Assembly: GCA_026129405.1 (NCBI GenBank)
Contig: JAHCID010000007.1
Location: 62,001-126,000 of the forward strand
Direction of reading: 5' to 3'
DNA from: a bacterium
GTDB taxonomy: Bacteria; Desulfobacterota; Binatia; DP-6
DNA: 64,000 nt
Shown: positions 7,828-16,816 of the stretch, piece by piece
Numbering within the stretch: the first letter of the stretch is position 1
How the letters are laid out: every line of letters starts with the position of its first letter
The notes under the pieces: generated by a model
Databases searched by the model: none
The model's input: only the letters and a program-made list of their open reading frames with translations
What the model was told of the DNA's origin: nothing
Position numbers and translations under genes: made by a program

Positions 7828-9933
7828 TCAGGCGTGACGCAGGAGCACGACCGCGTGGGCGGGAACGTCGCAGGCGGCGGTCGGACGCCGATGCGACGCC
7901 GGATCGGCCGTGTCGACCTCGACCCGCCAGCCGCCGCGCCCGCCGAGCACCGGCAGCACGAACGTGCAGGTCTCGTCGCCGCCGTTGAGGAGCAGCATCA
8001 CCGAGTCGCCGTCGACCGGCCGCCCGCGCGCGTCGCGCTCCTCGCTCGCCGCGCCGTGCACGAGGAGCCCGAGGCAGCGGCGGTCGGCGTCGTGCCAGTC
8101 GTCGCCGCGCATCTCGGCGCCGTCGGGCCGCAGCCAGGCGACGTCCTTGGTCCCGCCCTGCGTCGGCGCGCCGTGGAAGAACGAGCGGCGGCGCAGCACC
8201 GGATGCGCCGCGCGCAGCGCGAACACGCGGCGCGTGAACTCCGTCAGCGCGCGCCGCCGGCGGTCGAGCGTCCAGTCGACCCAGCCGATCGGCCCGTCCT
8301 GGCAGTACGCGTTGTTGTTGCCGCCCTGCGTGCGCCCGAGCTCGTCGCCGGCGCACAGCATCGGCACGCCCTGCGAGAAGGCCAGCGTCGCGAGGAAGCT
8401 GCGTACGACGCGGTCGCGCACCGCGAGCACCTCCGGATCGTCCGTGTCGCCCTCGGCGCCCCAGTTGCGGCTCCAGTTGTCGTCGGCGCCGTCGCGGTTG
8501 TCCTCGCCGTTGGCCTCGTTGTGCTTCCGCTCGTAGGCGACGACGTCGCTCAGCGTGAAGCCGTCGTGGCAGGTGACGAAGTTGATGCTGGCGAACGGGT
8601 TGCGGCCGGTGGGGCCGTAGAGGTCGCTCGATCCCGTCAGGCGATAGCCGAGGTCGCCGACCTGCCCGGGGTCGCCGCGCCAGAAGCGGCGCACGGTGTC
8701 GCGGTACTTGCCGTTCCACTCCGTCCAGCCGAGCGGGAAGTTGCCGACCTGATAGCCGCCCGGCCCGAGGTCCCACGGCTCGGCGATGAGCTTCACCTGC
8801 GAGAGCACCGGGTCCTGCGCGATGATGTCGAAGAACGTCCCGAGACGGTTCACCTCGTAGAGCTCGCGCGCGAGCGCCGGGGCGAGGTCGAAGCGAAAGC
8901 CGTCGACGTGCATGTCGAGCACCCAGTAGCGCAGGCTGTCCATGATCAGCTGGATGGTGCGCGGGTGCAGCATGTTGAGGCTGTTGCCGCAGCCGGTGAA
9001 GTCGACGTAGCGGCGCAGGTCCTTGGGCTCGAGGCGGTAGTAGGCGACGTTGTCGATGCCGCGCAGCGAGAGCGTCGGCCCGAGCTCGTTGCCCTCGCCG
9101 GTGTGGTTGTAGACGACGTCGAGGATCACCTCGATGCCGGCGCGATGGAGGCGCTTCACCATCGTCTTCCACTCGTCGACCTGCGCGCCGCGGCCGGCGC
9201 CGCTCGCGTAGCGGACGTCGGGCGCGAAGAAGCCGATGGAGTTGTAGCCCCAGTAGTTCGTGAGTCCGCGCTCGACGAGGCTCCGCTCCGACACCACGTG
9301 GTGCACCGGCATCAGCTCGACGGCCGTTATGCCGAGCGACAGCAGGTGGTCTAGGACGGCGTCTTGCGCGAGGCCGAGGTACGTCCCGCGCAGCGGCTCG
9401 GGGACGTCGGGGTGGAGCTGCGTCAGCCCCTTCACGTGGCACTCGTAGATGACCGTGCGGTTCCACGGCGTGCGCAGCGGGCGGTCGTCGCCCCAGGTGA
9501 AGGCGGTCTCGACGACGACGCCCTTCGGCACGAACGGCGCGCTGTCGGCGGTCGAGGCGACGAGATCCGCCTGCGGATCGCCGACGGCGTAGCCGAAGAG
9601 CGCGTCGTTCCAGTGCACGCCGCCGGCGATGGCCTTCGCGTACGGATCGATGAGGAGCTTGGCGGGATTGAAGCGGTGCCCCGCCGCCGGATCGTACGGA
9701 CCGTGCACGCGCCAGCCGTAGAGCTGCCCGGGGCGGGCGTCGGGCAGGTACGCGTGCCACACGAACTGGTCGCGCTCGGTGAGCGTGATGCGCGCGCTCT
9801 CGCGGGGATCGTCGGGCGCGTCGAAGAGACAGAGCTCGACGCCGGTCGCGTGCTCGGAGAAGAGCGCGAAGTTGACGCCCTCGCCGGTCCACGTGGCCCC
9901 GAGCGGATACGGCACCCCCGGCCACACGCGCAT
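7828..9933 (-). CDS. glgX: Glycogen debranching enzyme GlgX
   Basis: 701 residues, the usual length. An N-terminal carbohydrate-binding module (PYPLGATWTGEGVNFALFSE) precedes a GH13 catalytic barrel: DVVYNHTGEGNE (region I), DGFRFDLAP with the nucleophile Asp, AEPWDLG with the acid Glu, and NFVTCHDGFTLSD with the transition-state Asp. GQ-free GVPMLCAGDELGRTQGGNNNAYCQD is typical of GlgX/isoamylase. It cleaves alpha-1,6 branches of phosphorylase-limit glycogen. No other glycogen gene is adjacent. The ATG at 9933 was chosen because the conserved module begins immediately; a TTG at 9969 is possible. Confidence 0.93.
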   Translation of the reverse strand: MRVWPGVPYPLGATWTGEGVNFALFSEHATGVELCLFDAPDDPRESARITLTERDQFVWHAYLPDARPGQLYGWRVHGPYDPAAGHRFNPAKLLIDPYAKAIAGGVHWNDALFGYAVGDPQADLVASTADSAPFVPKGVVVETAFTWGDDRPLRTPWNRTVIYECHVKGLTQLHPDVPEPLRGTYLGLAQDAVLDHLLSLGITAVELMPVHHVVSERSLVERGLTNYWGYNSIGFFAPDVRYASGAGRGAQVDEWKTMVKRLHRAGIEVILDVVYNHTGEGNELGPTLSLRGIDNVAYYRLEPKDLRRYVDFTGCGNSLNMLHPRTIQLIMDSLRYWVLDMHVDGFRFDLAPALARELYEVNRLGTFFDIIAQDPVLSQVKLIAEPWDLGPGGYQVGNFPLGWTEWNGKYRDTVRRFWRGDPGQVGDLGYRLTGSSDLYGPTGRNPFASINFVTCHDGFTLSDVVAYERKHNEANGEDNRDGADDNWSRNWGAEGDTDDPEVLAVRDRVVRSFLATLAFSQGVPMLCAGDELGRTQGGNNNAYCQDGPIGWVDWTLDRRRRALTEFTRRVFALRAAHPVLRRRSFFHGAPTQGGTKDVAWLRPDGAEMRGDDWHDADRRCLGLLVHGAASEERDARGRPVDGDSVMLLLNGGDETCTFVLPVLGGRGGWRVEVDTADPASHRRPTAACDVPAHAVVLLRHA

Positions 9934-10021
9934 GACGGCCCGGATGCCAGAGGCCCCGGTCCGCGGCAAGGCGCGGCCGCGGTTTGACGCTGTCGGTGTC
10001 GCGTGGTGACCTGCGCCGGCC

Positions 10022-11221
10022 GTGCGCGGCGCCCTCGCCTCCCCCGACTATCGCCGCTTCTGGCTCGGCTCCCTGGTGGCCAACCTGGGGCTCTGGGTGC
10101 AGTCGATCGCGCTCGGCTGGCTCGTCTATGCGCTGACGAGCAAGGCGTCGTGGCTCGGCGCCGTCAGCTTCGTCGGCAACCTGCCGACGTTCGCGCTGGG
10201 TCTCCTCGGCGGAGCGATCGCCGACCGCATGAGCCGGCGTGCGATCATGATCGTGTCGCTGCTCGTCCTCGCCGGCAGCGCCCTGCTGCTCGCGACCCTC
10301 ACCGCGACGGGCCACATCGCCGTCGGCTGGGTACTCGTGACCGCCGTGATCGGCGGCACGGCGACGGCACTCTACACGCCGGCGATGCACTCGGTCATGC
10401 CGCAGCTGGTGCCCGAGAAGGACCTCCTCAACGCGATCTCGCTCAACTCGGTCCAGTTCAATCTCGCGCGGGCCGTCGGCCCCGCCGTCGCCGGCGTGCT
10501 CTACGGCGCCGTCGGACCGGCGTGGTGCTTCGCGATCAACGCGGTCGGCTTCCTCGTCCTCGCAGGCGTCATCACCTCGATCCACCTGCCGCCGCGGCCG
10601 GCGGTCGCGCCGCCGCCGATCTGGCGCGCGGTGCGCGAGGGCGTGCGCTACGTGCGCGCGCATCCGGTCATCGGGCCGCACATCCTGCTCGCGGCGGCGA
10701 TGAGCCTCTTCGGCTTCCCGTACATCATCCTGCTGCCGGCGATCGCAAGCGACGTGCTGCACCTCGACGCGCGCGGGCTCGGGCTGCTCATGGCGTCGGT
10801 CGGCAGCGGGGCCGTGATCGGCGGCTTGTTCGCGTCCTTCGGGCAGCGCGTCCCGCGCGGTCTCCTCACCGCCGCGGGCTCGGTCGGCTTCGGGATCGCC
10901 GTCATGAGCTTCGCCGTCGTGCGCACGCCGCCGGCCGTGGGCGCCCTCCTCTTCCTGCTCGGCGCGCTCCAGACGGTGACGATCGCGTCGCTGACGACGA
11001 CGCTCCAGGTCGAGGTCGCCGAGGCGCTACGCGGCCGGGTGATGAGCATGCTGACGGTGATCTTCTTCGGCTTCTCGACGCTGGGCGGGCTCTGCCTCGG
11101 CATCGCCGGCGACCACGTCGGCGTGCCGGGCGCCCTCGCCGCCGGCGGCTGCGTGACGACGCTGGTCGCGACCGCCCTCGCCGCGCGCGATCGCCGCACG
11201 CGGTCGCCACGCACCGCCTGA
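10022..11221 (+). CDS. MFS exporter (enterobactin-exporter-like)
   Basis: 399 residues with about 12 hydrophobic segments. The start RGALASPDYRRFWLGSLVANLGLWVQSIALGWLVY and the loop GGAIADRMSRRAIM match the MFS_3 (EntS-like) exporter group. Substrate is unknown. The GTG start has no clear ribosome site; the divergent GlgX gene begins 88 bases away. It ends 78 bases before the secreted esterase gene, which has its own promoter. Confidence 0.85.
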   Translation: MRGALASPDYRRFWLGSLVANLGLWVQSIALGWLVYALTSKASWLGAVSFVGNLPTFALGLLGGAIADRMSRRAIMIVSLLVLAGSALLLATLTATGHIAVGWVLVTAVIGGTATALYTPAMHSVMPQLVPEKDLLNAISLNSVQFNLARAVGPAVAGVLYGAVGPAWCFAINAVGFLVLAGVITSIHLPPRPAVAPPPIWRAVREGVRYVRAHPVIGPHILLAAAMSLFGFPYIILLPAIASDVLHLDARGLGLLMASVGSGAVIGGLFASFGQRVPRGLLTAAGSVGFGIAVMSFAVVRTPPAVGALLFLLGALQTVTIASLTTTLQVEVAEALRGRVMSMLTVIFFGFSTLGGLCLGIAGDHVGVPGALAAGGCVTTLVATALAARDRRTRSPRTA

Positions 11222-11263
11222 GCGCGTGCCCGCCGTCCGACGCGGCGCGCGACGTGAAAGTCG

Positions 11264-11293
11264 TGGACACCCTCGGCGGCGGTCGCGTATGCC
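11264..11293 (+). promoter_or_regulatory. Leaderless promoter of secreted hydrolase
   Basis: TGGACA at 11264-11269, 18-base spacer, TATGCC at 11288-11293, then six bases (GCCCGC) to the ATG at 11300. No Shine-Dalgarno is present. Confidence 0.6.
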
Positions 11294-11299
11294 GCCCGC

Positions 11300-12970
11300 A
11301 TGTCGCTCGTCGTCGGCCTGCTCGCGTCGCTGCTGCTCGCTCCGCCCGCGCTCGCCGGCGATCCGTCGCTCGCCTGCCTGCGCGCCTCGGGCGACGCCGG
11401 CCAGCGCTGCCTCGCCGCCTACACCGCGGCGCTGCGGCGCCGCCGCAGCCGCCGCGACGCCGCCTGCGAGACCGCGCTGCGCGCGCCGGGCGGCCGGCTG
11501 GCGACCATCCTCGCGACGGTCGAGACGCCGGCGGCCGCGAAGTGCGGCGACGCCGCGGCCGAGCCGCTCGGCTACACGTCGGCCGACGACGTGCCGCTGC
11601 GCACGCGCGAGTCGTGCGCCGACTTCGGCGACGAGATCACCGACCTCGTCTACGCCGACACGCTCGGCTCGCCCGGCGGCGCGCTGCTGCGCTGCCAGCG
11701 CGAGGTCGCGAACCGCACGGCCCGCCTCGGCGCCGCGACGCTGCGCCTGTGGGGCGACTGCAACCTGGCCGCGGCGCGTGGCGGCGGCTGCCGGCGGGCG
11801 AAGCGCGACGCCCGCATCGCGGAGCTGCGCGCCCGCATCGCGCGCCGCATCGGGCAGCGCTGCGGGGCGCGCTACGCGTCGCTGCGCCTGGGTCCCCTCG
11901 ACGCGCTCCTCGAAACCGTCGTCGTCCGCGGGCGCCACTACGCGCAGCGCGTATACCCGCCGAACGATCTCGGCCCGACGGCCGACTTCGGCCCGTATGC
12001 GGTCGGCATCCGCACGCTCGCCCTCACCGATCCGGCGCGCACGAACGCGCGGGGCACGGGCCCACGCCCGGTGACGGTCGAGGTCTACTACCCCTCCACG
12101 GAGGCGGCGGTCGCGGGCGTGCCGCGCGACGTCGCCGAGGTGCTCGGCATCCCGGTCGTCGTGACCCCCGCCTACCGCGACGTGGCGCGGGCGTCCGGCC
12201 GCTTCCCGCTCGTGCTCTTCTCGCACGGCAACGGCGGCATCCGCATCCAGTCGTTCTTCTTCGCCGCGCACCTCGCCAGCCACGGCTACGTGGTCGTGAG
12301 CCCCGACCACCACGGCAACACCTTCACCGACGCGCTCGCCGGCATCGTCGACCCCGACGTCGCCAACAACCGCCCGCGCGACATGTCGTTCCTGATCGAC
12401 CGCTTCCTCGCCTTCGACGCCGACCCGCAGAGCCCGTTCGCCGGCGCCATCGACGGCACGCGCATCGGTGCCTCGGGCCATTCGTTCGGCGGCTTCACGT
12501 CGCTGCGGCTCGCCGGCGCCGATCCGCTGCGCGACGTGCGCGTGAAGGCGATCTTCCCGCAGGCGCCGGCGGCACCGTTCCCGCCCGAGTTCTACGCCGG
12601 GATGACGGTACCCGTGATGATCGTCGGCGGCTCGATCGACGAGACGACGCCGTTCCCGAGCCAGCAGAAGGCGCCCTACGCGCTGATCCCGTCCGGGGCG
12701 GCCATCGTCGCGCTCGCCGAGCTGCGCAACGCCGGCCACTTCACGTTCTCGGACTTCTGCGAGCCGCCGCGCCAGATCGTCGCGTTCCTGGGCGGCTTCG
12801 ACGAGGCGTGCCAGCCGCGGCACCTTCCCTGGCGCCACGCCCACGACATCGTGAACTACCTCGGCCTCAACTTCTTCGACGCCACCCTGCGCGGCGACGC
12901 CGCCGCGCGCGCCCGGCTCGCCCCCGCCGTGGTGGCGACGATCGAGGACGTGACCTACCGCACGAAGTAG
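11300..12970 (+). CDS. Secreted PAF-acetylhydrolase-like alpha/beta hydrolase
   Basis: 556 residues with a signal peptide (LVVGLLASLLLAPPALAG). Residues 25-190 form a Cys- and Arg-rich region (repeated LACLRAS, QRCLAAY, CETAL, CQREV) seen in secreted proteins of deltaproteobacteria and of unknown role. The C-terminal half is an alpha/beta hydrolase: LFSHGNGG oxyanion strand, GHSFGG nucleophile elbow near 395, Asp in VGGSIDETTPF and His in NAGHFTF. Related enzymes hydrolyse platelet-activating factor, short esters or polyesters. The fused Cys-rich part is the odd feature. Confidence 0.8.
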   Translation: MSLVVGLLASLLLAPPALAGDPSLACLRASGDAGQRCLAAYTAALRRRRSRRDAACETALRAPGGRLATILATVETPAAAKCGDAAAEPLGYTSADDVPLRTRESCADFGDEITDLVYADTLGSPGGALLRCQREVANRTARLGAATLRLWGDCNLAAARGGGCRRAKRDARIAELRARIARRIGQRCGARYASLRLGPLDALLETVVVRGRHYAQRVYPPNDLGPTADFGPYAVGIRTLALTDPARTNARGTGPRPVTVEVYYPSTEAAVAGVPRDVAEVLGIPVVVTPAYRDVARASGRFPLVLFSHGNGGIRIQSFFFAAHLASHGYVVVSPDHHGNTFTDALAGIVDPDVANNRPRDMSFLIDRFLAFDADPQSPFAGAIDGTRIGASGHSFGGFTSLRLAGADPLRDVRVKAIFPQAPAAPFPPEFYAGMTVPVMIVGGSIDETTPFPSQQKAPYALIPSGAAIVALAELRNAGHFTFSDFCEPPRQIVAFLGGFDEACQPRHLPWRHAHDIVNYLGLNFFDATLRGDAAARARLAPAVVATIEDVTYRTK

Positions 12971-12979
12971 CGGCCGCGC

Positions 12980-13339
12980 TCAGGCGCCTTCGCGCATCAC
13001 CCGATCGAGCGCGGGCTGGAGACGCGCCAGCTCGCTCTGCAGCCGGACCCAGGCGGCGCCCGCGTCGACGAGGCTGCCGGTGCGTCCGATCGTCTCGAGC
13101 CGCAGCGCGGCCGCGTGCGCGGCCCGCGCCGCGAGCGTGCCGAGCGAGCCCTTCAGTCGGTGCGCCGCACGCTCGACGCGCTTCGCGTCGGCCGCGGCCA
13201 TGCCCTCCTGGATGGCGTCGAGCGTCTCCGCCCGATCCTCCGCGAACAGCTCGATCAGACGCAGCACCAGCTCGGGGTCGCCCCCGGCCTGCTCGAGCAA
13301 TGCATCGCGGTCCAGAACCTGTTCATCGCCGGAGACCAT
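12980..13339 (-). CDS. Orphan Hpt (histidine phosphotransfer) protein
   Basis: 119 residues from an ATG at 13339. Four-helix Hpt domain with the phospho-accepting His near 60 in AAHRLKGSLG (HxLKGS consensus), preceded by LVLRLIELFAEDR. Hpt proteins relay phosphate between hybrid kinases and receivers. No kinase or receiver gene lies nearby, so its partners must be encoded elsewhere. It is convergent with the secreted hydrolase, with a 9-base gap. Confidence 0.85.
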   Translation of the reverse strand: MVSGDEQVLDRDALLEQAGGDPELVLRLIELFAEDRAETLDAIQEGMAAADAKRVERAAHRLKGSLGTLAARAAHAAALRLETIGRTGSLVDAGAAWVRLQSELARLQPALDRVMREGA

Positions 13340-13448
13340 GGCGTGCCCCCGCAGCAAGCCGCATGCCGCCAGCCACCTGCCGATCCGTCAACGGCTCACC
13401 CCGCATCTGCCGCCGCGTAGCCGACGCCAGCGTCGAAATTGTCACGCT

Positions 13449-14135
13449 TCAGCGCGGGTTGCCGTAGAGACGCGCGAGCGTCCGGGGCGAAACGCCTAGG
13501 CGATAGAGCAGCGGCAGGAGGCGCATGGCGAGCACCGCGCGCACCGGATCGCGGAGAAACCGCCGCCCCGACACCCGCACCTCCGCCGCCACCGTCCGCA
13601 GGCGGCCGACGCGGCGCAGGCGGCGGGCCAGCTCGACGTCCTCCATGATGGGCTGATCGGGGAACCCGCCGACGCCGACGAAGACGTCGCGCCGCACGAA
13701 GATCGCCTGGTCGCCGTAGGGAAAGCGTGTGACGCGCGAGCGCACGTCGGCGAGGCGCAGCAGCGGCCCGAGCCAGTTGATGCCGTCGTCGCAGACGGTG
13801 TGGAGGCGGAAGGCGCCGCCCACGACGCCCGGCGCCGCCAGCGCCGCCGCGATGTGGGCCGCGGCATCGGCCGGCAGGACGGCGTCGGCATGCAGGAAGC
13901 ACAGCACGTCGCCCGTCGCGGCGCGCGCGCCGACGTTCATCTGCGTCCCGCGCCCGCGCGGCGCACGCAGCACGCGCACGCCGTCGACGCGGGCCGCGAT
14001 CGCCACCGTGCCGTCACGGCTGCCGCCGTCGACCACGACGATCTCGGCGACGCCCGCCGTCGCCCGCAGCGCGCCGAGGCGCGCCCCGATACGGGCCGCC
14101 TCGTCGAGGACGGGGACGACGACCGTCAGCCGCAT
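13449..14135 (-). CDS. Family 2 glycosyltransferase (TIGR04283, arsenosugar-associated)
   Basis: 228 residues. The GT-A start VVVPVLDEAARIGARLGALR, EIVVVDGGSRDGT and the acidic FLHADAVLP metal motif define the fold; GDQAIFVRRDVFVGVGGFPD and IMEDVELARRLRRVGRL are typical of TIGR04283, the glycosyltransferase that accompanies ArsS radical SAM proteins. It overlaps the arsS stop by one base (TGATG), so the two are translationally coupled. Its proposed job is transfer of the sugar part during arsenosugar formation; direct proof is limited. Confidence 0.88.
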   Translation of the reverse strand: MRLTVVVPVLDEAARIGARLGALRATAGVAEIVVVDGGSRDGTVAIAARVDGVRVLRAPRGRGTQMNVGARAATGDVLCFLHADAVLPADAAAHIAAALAAPGVVGGAFRLHTVCDDGINWLGPLLRLADVRSRVTRFPYGDQAIFVRRDVFVGVGGFPDQPIMEDVELARRLRRVGRLRTVAAEVRVSGRRFLRDPVRAVLAMRLLPLLYRLGVSPRTLARLYGNPR

Positions 14136-15100
14136 CAGGCGAGCGCGCCGCCGCAGCTGGAGCCCGCGCCCGCGGTGCAGCCGACGCAGTGCGCGGCGGT
14201 GGCGATCGGGGCGCCCGCGAGCGCGGCGAGGTCGTCGACGTCCCAGATCGTGCGCGCCGCCGGCGCCCCGAGCGGCAACGACAGCATCTGGTTGAAGTCG
14301 CAGTCGTGGAGGCGCCCGTCCCACGCGACGCTCACCAGCGAGCGGCACATGAGCCCGCCGATCGCCTGCGGGTTGAAGTGGTTCACGAGCAGCCCGAGAT
14401 AGGCCGCCGCCTCCCCGCGCCGGGCGAGGTCGGCGGCGAAACGCGCGATCGGCATGTTGGTGAGCGTCAGCAGCCGATCGAAGACGATGCCGAAGCGCGT
14501 CCCGAGCTCGCGCCGGTAGTCGGCCTCGAGCGCGGCCTGCGGCGGCGGCAGGCGTGGACCGAGCGGGTTGTAGACGAGGTCGAGCCGCAGCCCCGTGCCG
14601 GGACGTCCGTAGCCGAGCGCGTTCAGCCGCCGGAGCGCGGCGATGCTGCGCGCGAAGACGCCGCGGCCGCGCTGGGCGTCTACGTTGTCCGGGCCGTAGC
14701 ACGGCAGGCTGGCGACGACGTCGACGCGTTCGGCGGCGAGGAAGGCGGCGAGGTCTTCCTGCCCCGGCTGCTCGAGGATGGTCAGGTTGCAGCGGTCGAT
14801 CACGCGCCGCCCGAGCCGCCGCGCGCCGACCACCAGCCCGCGGAACTGGTCCGACAGCTCCGGCGCCCCGCCGGTGAGGTCCAGCACCGCGACCGCCGGG
14901 CTGCACTCGAGGACGTGCAGCACACGCGCGGCCACGTCGGCGGACATGCGCTCGGTGCGCGTCGGCCCGGCGTCGACGTGGCAGTGGTGGCAGGCCTGGT
15001 TGCAGACCTTGCCGACGTTCACCTGGAGCGTGCCGACCGCATCCCGGCGCAGCGGTCCGAGCCCGTGCGTCGCGAGGAGTGTGTCGAAATCCGGCGTCAC
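14135..15100 (-). CDS. arsS: Arsenosugar biosynthesis radical SAM protein ArsS
   Basis: 321 residues from a GTG. The radical SAM cluster is CNQACHHC (Cys 33, 37, 40), followed by HVDAGPTRTE and DLTGGAPELS, both ArsS hallmarks; the Cys-rich C-terminus (HCVGCTAGAGSSCGG) matches the family's extra cluster region. ArsS adds the 5-deoxyadenosyl group to methylated arsenic. The arsM methyltransferase normally expected is not in this window. Upstream, 25 bases away, is a protein of unknown function driven by its own promoter, likely the operon head. Confidence 0.92.
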   Translation of the reverse strand: MTPDFDTLLATHGLGPLRRDAVGTLQVNVGKVCNQACHHCHVDAGPTRTERMSADVAARVLHVLECSPAVAVLDLTGGAPELSDQFRGLVVGARRLGRRVIDRCNLTILEQPGQEDLAAFLAAERVDVVASLPCYGPDNVDAQRGRGVFARSIAALRRLNALGYGRPGTGLRLDLVYNPLGPRLPPPQAALEADYRRELGTRFGIVFDRLLTLTNMPIARFAADLARRGEAAAYLGLLVNHFNPQAIGGLMCRSLVSVAWDGRLHDCDFNQMLSLPLGAPAARTIWDVDDLAALAGAPIATAAHCVGCTAGAGSSCGGALA

Positions 15101-15125
15101 CGGCCGCTCACGGAGGTCGCGCCCG

Positions 15126-15731
15126 TCAGAGCTCCCGACAGAGCAGGAAGTAGCTGTCGAGCGGCTTGCCCTTCTTCCACGCCGACCCGATGAGCACGTC
15201 GTGCGACACCCGCCGCAGATAGTCGACCATGTTCATGTACACGAGCCGCGACAGCCCCTGCTCGTTCGGCCGCACCGCCGGCCACGCCGCCGGGTGCTCC
15301 GGCGGCACGCACCGATAGTCGATCGCCGCCGGCGCCTGCCCTTCGGCGTGTACGACGAAGTACCCGGGCCCGATCAGCCACCCGAGCTGCTGATGGTTGT
15401 ACCCCCACAGCACGTCCTCACCGTCGCCCCGTCCCACACTCGGCCGACAGAACCGCTTCTGGAACTCGGTGAACACCGGCAACGAGTTCTTGCCGTGGAA
15501 GACGACCTCACGCAGCGATCCGTAATCGGGCGGCACGAGGTCGGCGGTGGTGATCGCAGGCCCGCTCGCCGCACCCTCCCAGAGCTTGCGCTGCAACGCA
15601 GGCCCCTGGAGGCTCCGCGTCGCCTCGACCCGCCCGGCGTGCGAGAGCCCGTCGAGGAAGGCGGCGACCTCCGCCATGTCGGGGCGCTCGGGGGTGAGGA
15701 GCTGCTTCAGGCGCTCGCCGGGGGTGGACAT
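15126..15731 (-). CDS. Conserved-looking protein of unknown function, arsS operon head
   Basis: 201 residues, soluble, not recognised. It is rich in aromatic residues (LREVVFHGKNSLPVFTEF, DVLWGYNHQQLGWLIGPGYF, DSYFLLCREL) and reads like a compact alpha/beta domain with the flavour of a heme- or ligand-binding protein. It has a clean promoter six bases from its ATG and lies 25 bases before arsS, so it may act with arsenosugar synthesis; co-directionality alone supports that. Confidence 0.65.
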   Translation of the reverse strand: MSTPGERLKQLLTPERPDMAEVAAFLDGLSHAGRVEATRSLQGPALQRKLWEGAASGPAITTADLVPPDYGSLREVVFHGKNSLPVFTEFQKRFCRPSVGRGDGEDVLWGYNHQQLGWLIGPGYFVVHAEGQAPAAIDYRCVPPEHPAAWPAVRPNEQGLSRLVYMNMVDYLRRVSHDVLIGSAWKKGKPLDSYFLLCREL

Positions 15732-15737
15732 GCGGGA

Positions 15738-15767
15738 GTTGTAGCGGCGCGGATTCGGCGGGCGCAA
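15738..15767 (-). promoter_or_regulatory. Leaderless promoter of arsS operon
   Basis: On the minus strand TTGCGC (15767-15762), 18-base spacer, TACAAC (15743-15738), six bases (TCCCGC), then ATG at 15731. No Shine-Dalgarno. Confidence 0.65.
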
Positions 15768-15991
15768 CCGCGCACAGGGCTGCGGCGCGGCGCGCGACAC
15801 CGCAGGCCGCGAGCCAGCGAGCCTGCCACGCGGACGCCAGGTGGCGCCGATCGCGTTCGGCGATGGGTGCGGCCCTCGAACCCGCCGCTGGCGCACGGAG
15901 CGCGGCGCGCCGCGGCCGCAGCATCTCGCCCATCGCCACTCGCAGACCATCTTGCGCGCCACCGGAGCCCGACCCGCCGGCCCATCGCGAC

Positions 15992-16021
15992 TTGACACGC
16001 TTACCAGAATGCTATCAATAT
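15992..16021 (+). promoter_or_regulatory. Consensus -35 and AT-rich -10 before transposase relic
   Basis: Perfect TTGACA at 15992-15997 and CAATAT at 16016-16021 (18-base spacer) lie 14 bases before the relic's ATG. The local AT-rich patch stands out strongly. The remaining bases of this 304-base divergent gap (15744-15991) hold no gene that I can support. Confidence 0.5.
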
Positions 16022-16035
16022 CTGACAATCACGCC

Positions 16036-16688
16036 ATGACTAAGGGCGCGACCCAGCTGTGTTTCGACATTCGCCAGCACGGCGGCCGGCGGGCCGGAGC
16101 CGGCCGCAAGGCGGCGGGACGCCCCGGCGTTCCCCATCGGGCACGGGCGGCGCACGACGGCCGCATCCCCATGCATGTCACGCTCCGCGCGGCCGCACTG
16201 CCCTCGTCCCTCCGGACGCCGCGCGTGTTCGTCGCCGTGCGTGCGGCCATCGCCCGCGCCTCGCGTACCTCCTTGCGGGTGATCGCGTTCTCCGTCCGGC
16301 GCGACCACGCGCACCTCCTGGTCGAAGCCGACACGACGCCCGCCCTGGCGCGCGGCCTCCAGGGCTCGCGATCCGCGTCGCGAAGGCGGTGAACCGGGTG
16401 CTCGGTCGCCGCGGCGCGGTCTGGGGCGACCGCTATCATGCGCGGGAGCTCACGACGCCTCGCGAGGTGCGCAACGCTCTCGTCTACGTGCTCCAGAACC
16501 ACCGCGAGCACGGCCACGATCGCGGTCCGCGTCTCGACCCGTGCTCGTCCGCGCCGTGGTTCGATGGGTGGAAGAGCGGGACGACGGCGACGCTCTCGTC
16601 ACCCGTGGTCACGGCGCGGACCTGGCTGGCGCGGTGGGGGTGGCGACGGCACGGGCTGCTCGCTCCGGACGAGGCGCCACGCGGGCGC
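16036..16688 (+). pseudogene. REP-associated (Y1/RAYT-type) transposase, frameshifted
   Basis: The first frame reads a basic N-terminus (QHGGRRAGAGRKAAGRPGVP), HVTLR and DHAHLLVE, the HUH-like metal motif of Y1 transposases. At about 16361 the frame breaks: the homologous continuation LAIRVAKAVNRVLGRRGAVW, RYHARELTTPREVRNAL and VYVLQN runs in the next frame. Restoring one G in the CAGGGCTC run would join the two. The end is approximate, at the usual family ending (WRRHGLLAPDEAP). Either a true mutation or a sequence error. No flanking terminal repeats were found; RAYTs normally act on dispersed REP hairpins. Confidence 0.8.
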
Positions 16689-16778
16689 CGCGGGCCTCGA
16701 GGGATCGGGAAACGTGTCGCAGGCCGACACCTCGCCCACCTGAGCCCGCGCAGTTCCGCGTCCACCCCCTCCCACCTG

Positions 16779-16807
16779 TTGCGCCCGACATCCGCCTTGC
16801 CTATCCC
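16779..16807 (+). promoter_or_regulatory. Promoter of GMC oxidoreductase operon
   Basis: TTGCGC at 16779-16784, 17-base spacer, TATCCC at 16802-16807, and an ATG ten bases after the hexamer. The predicted transcript has at most a few untranslated bases. Confidence 0.5.
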
Positions 16808-16816
16808 TGCACCACC

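Noticed and set aside
10003-13467. A plus-strand open frame longer than 1,100 codons crossing the MFS and esterase genes
   Set aside because: It is an Arg/Ala/Pro-rich frame typical of antisense or shifted reading in GC-rich DNA, with no motifs; real genes occupy the other frame.
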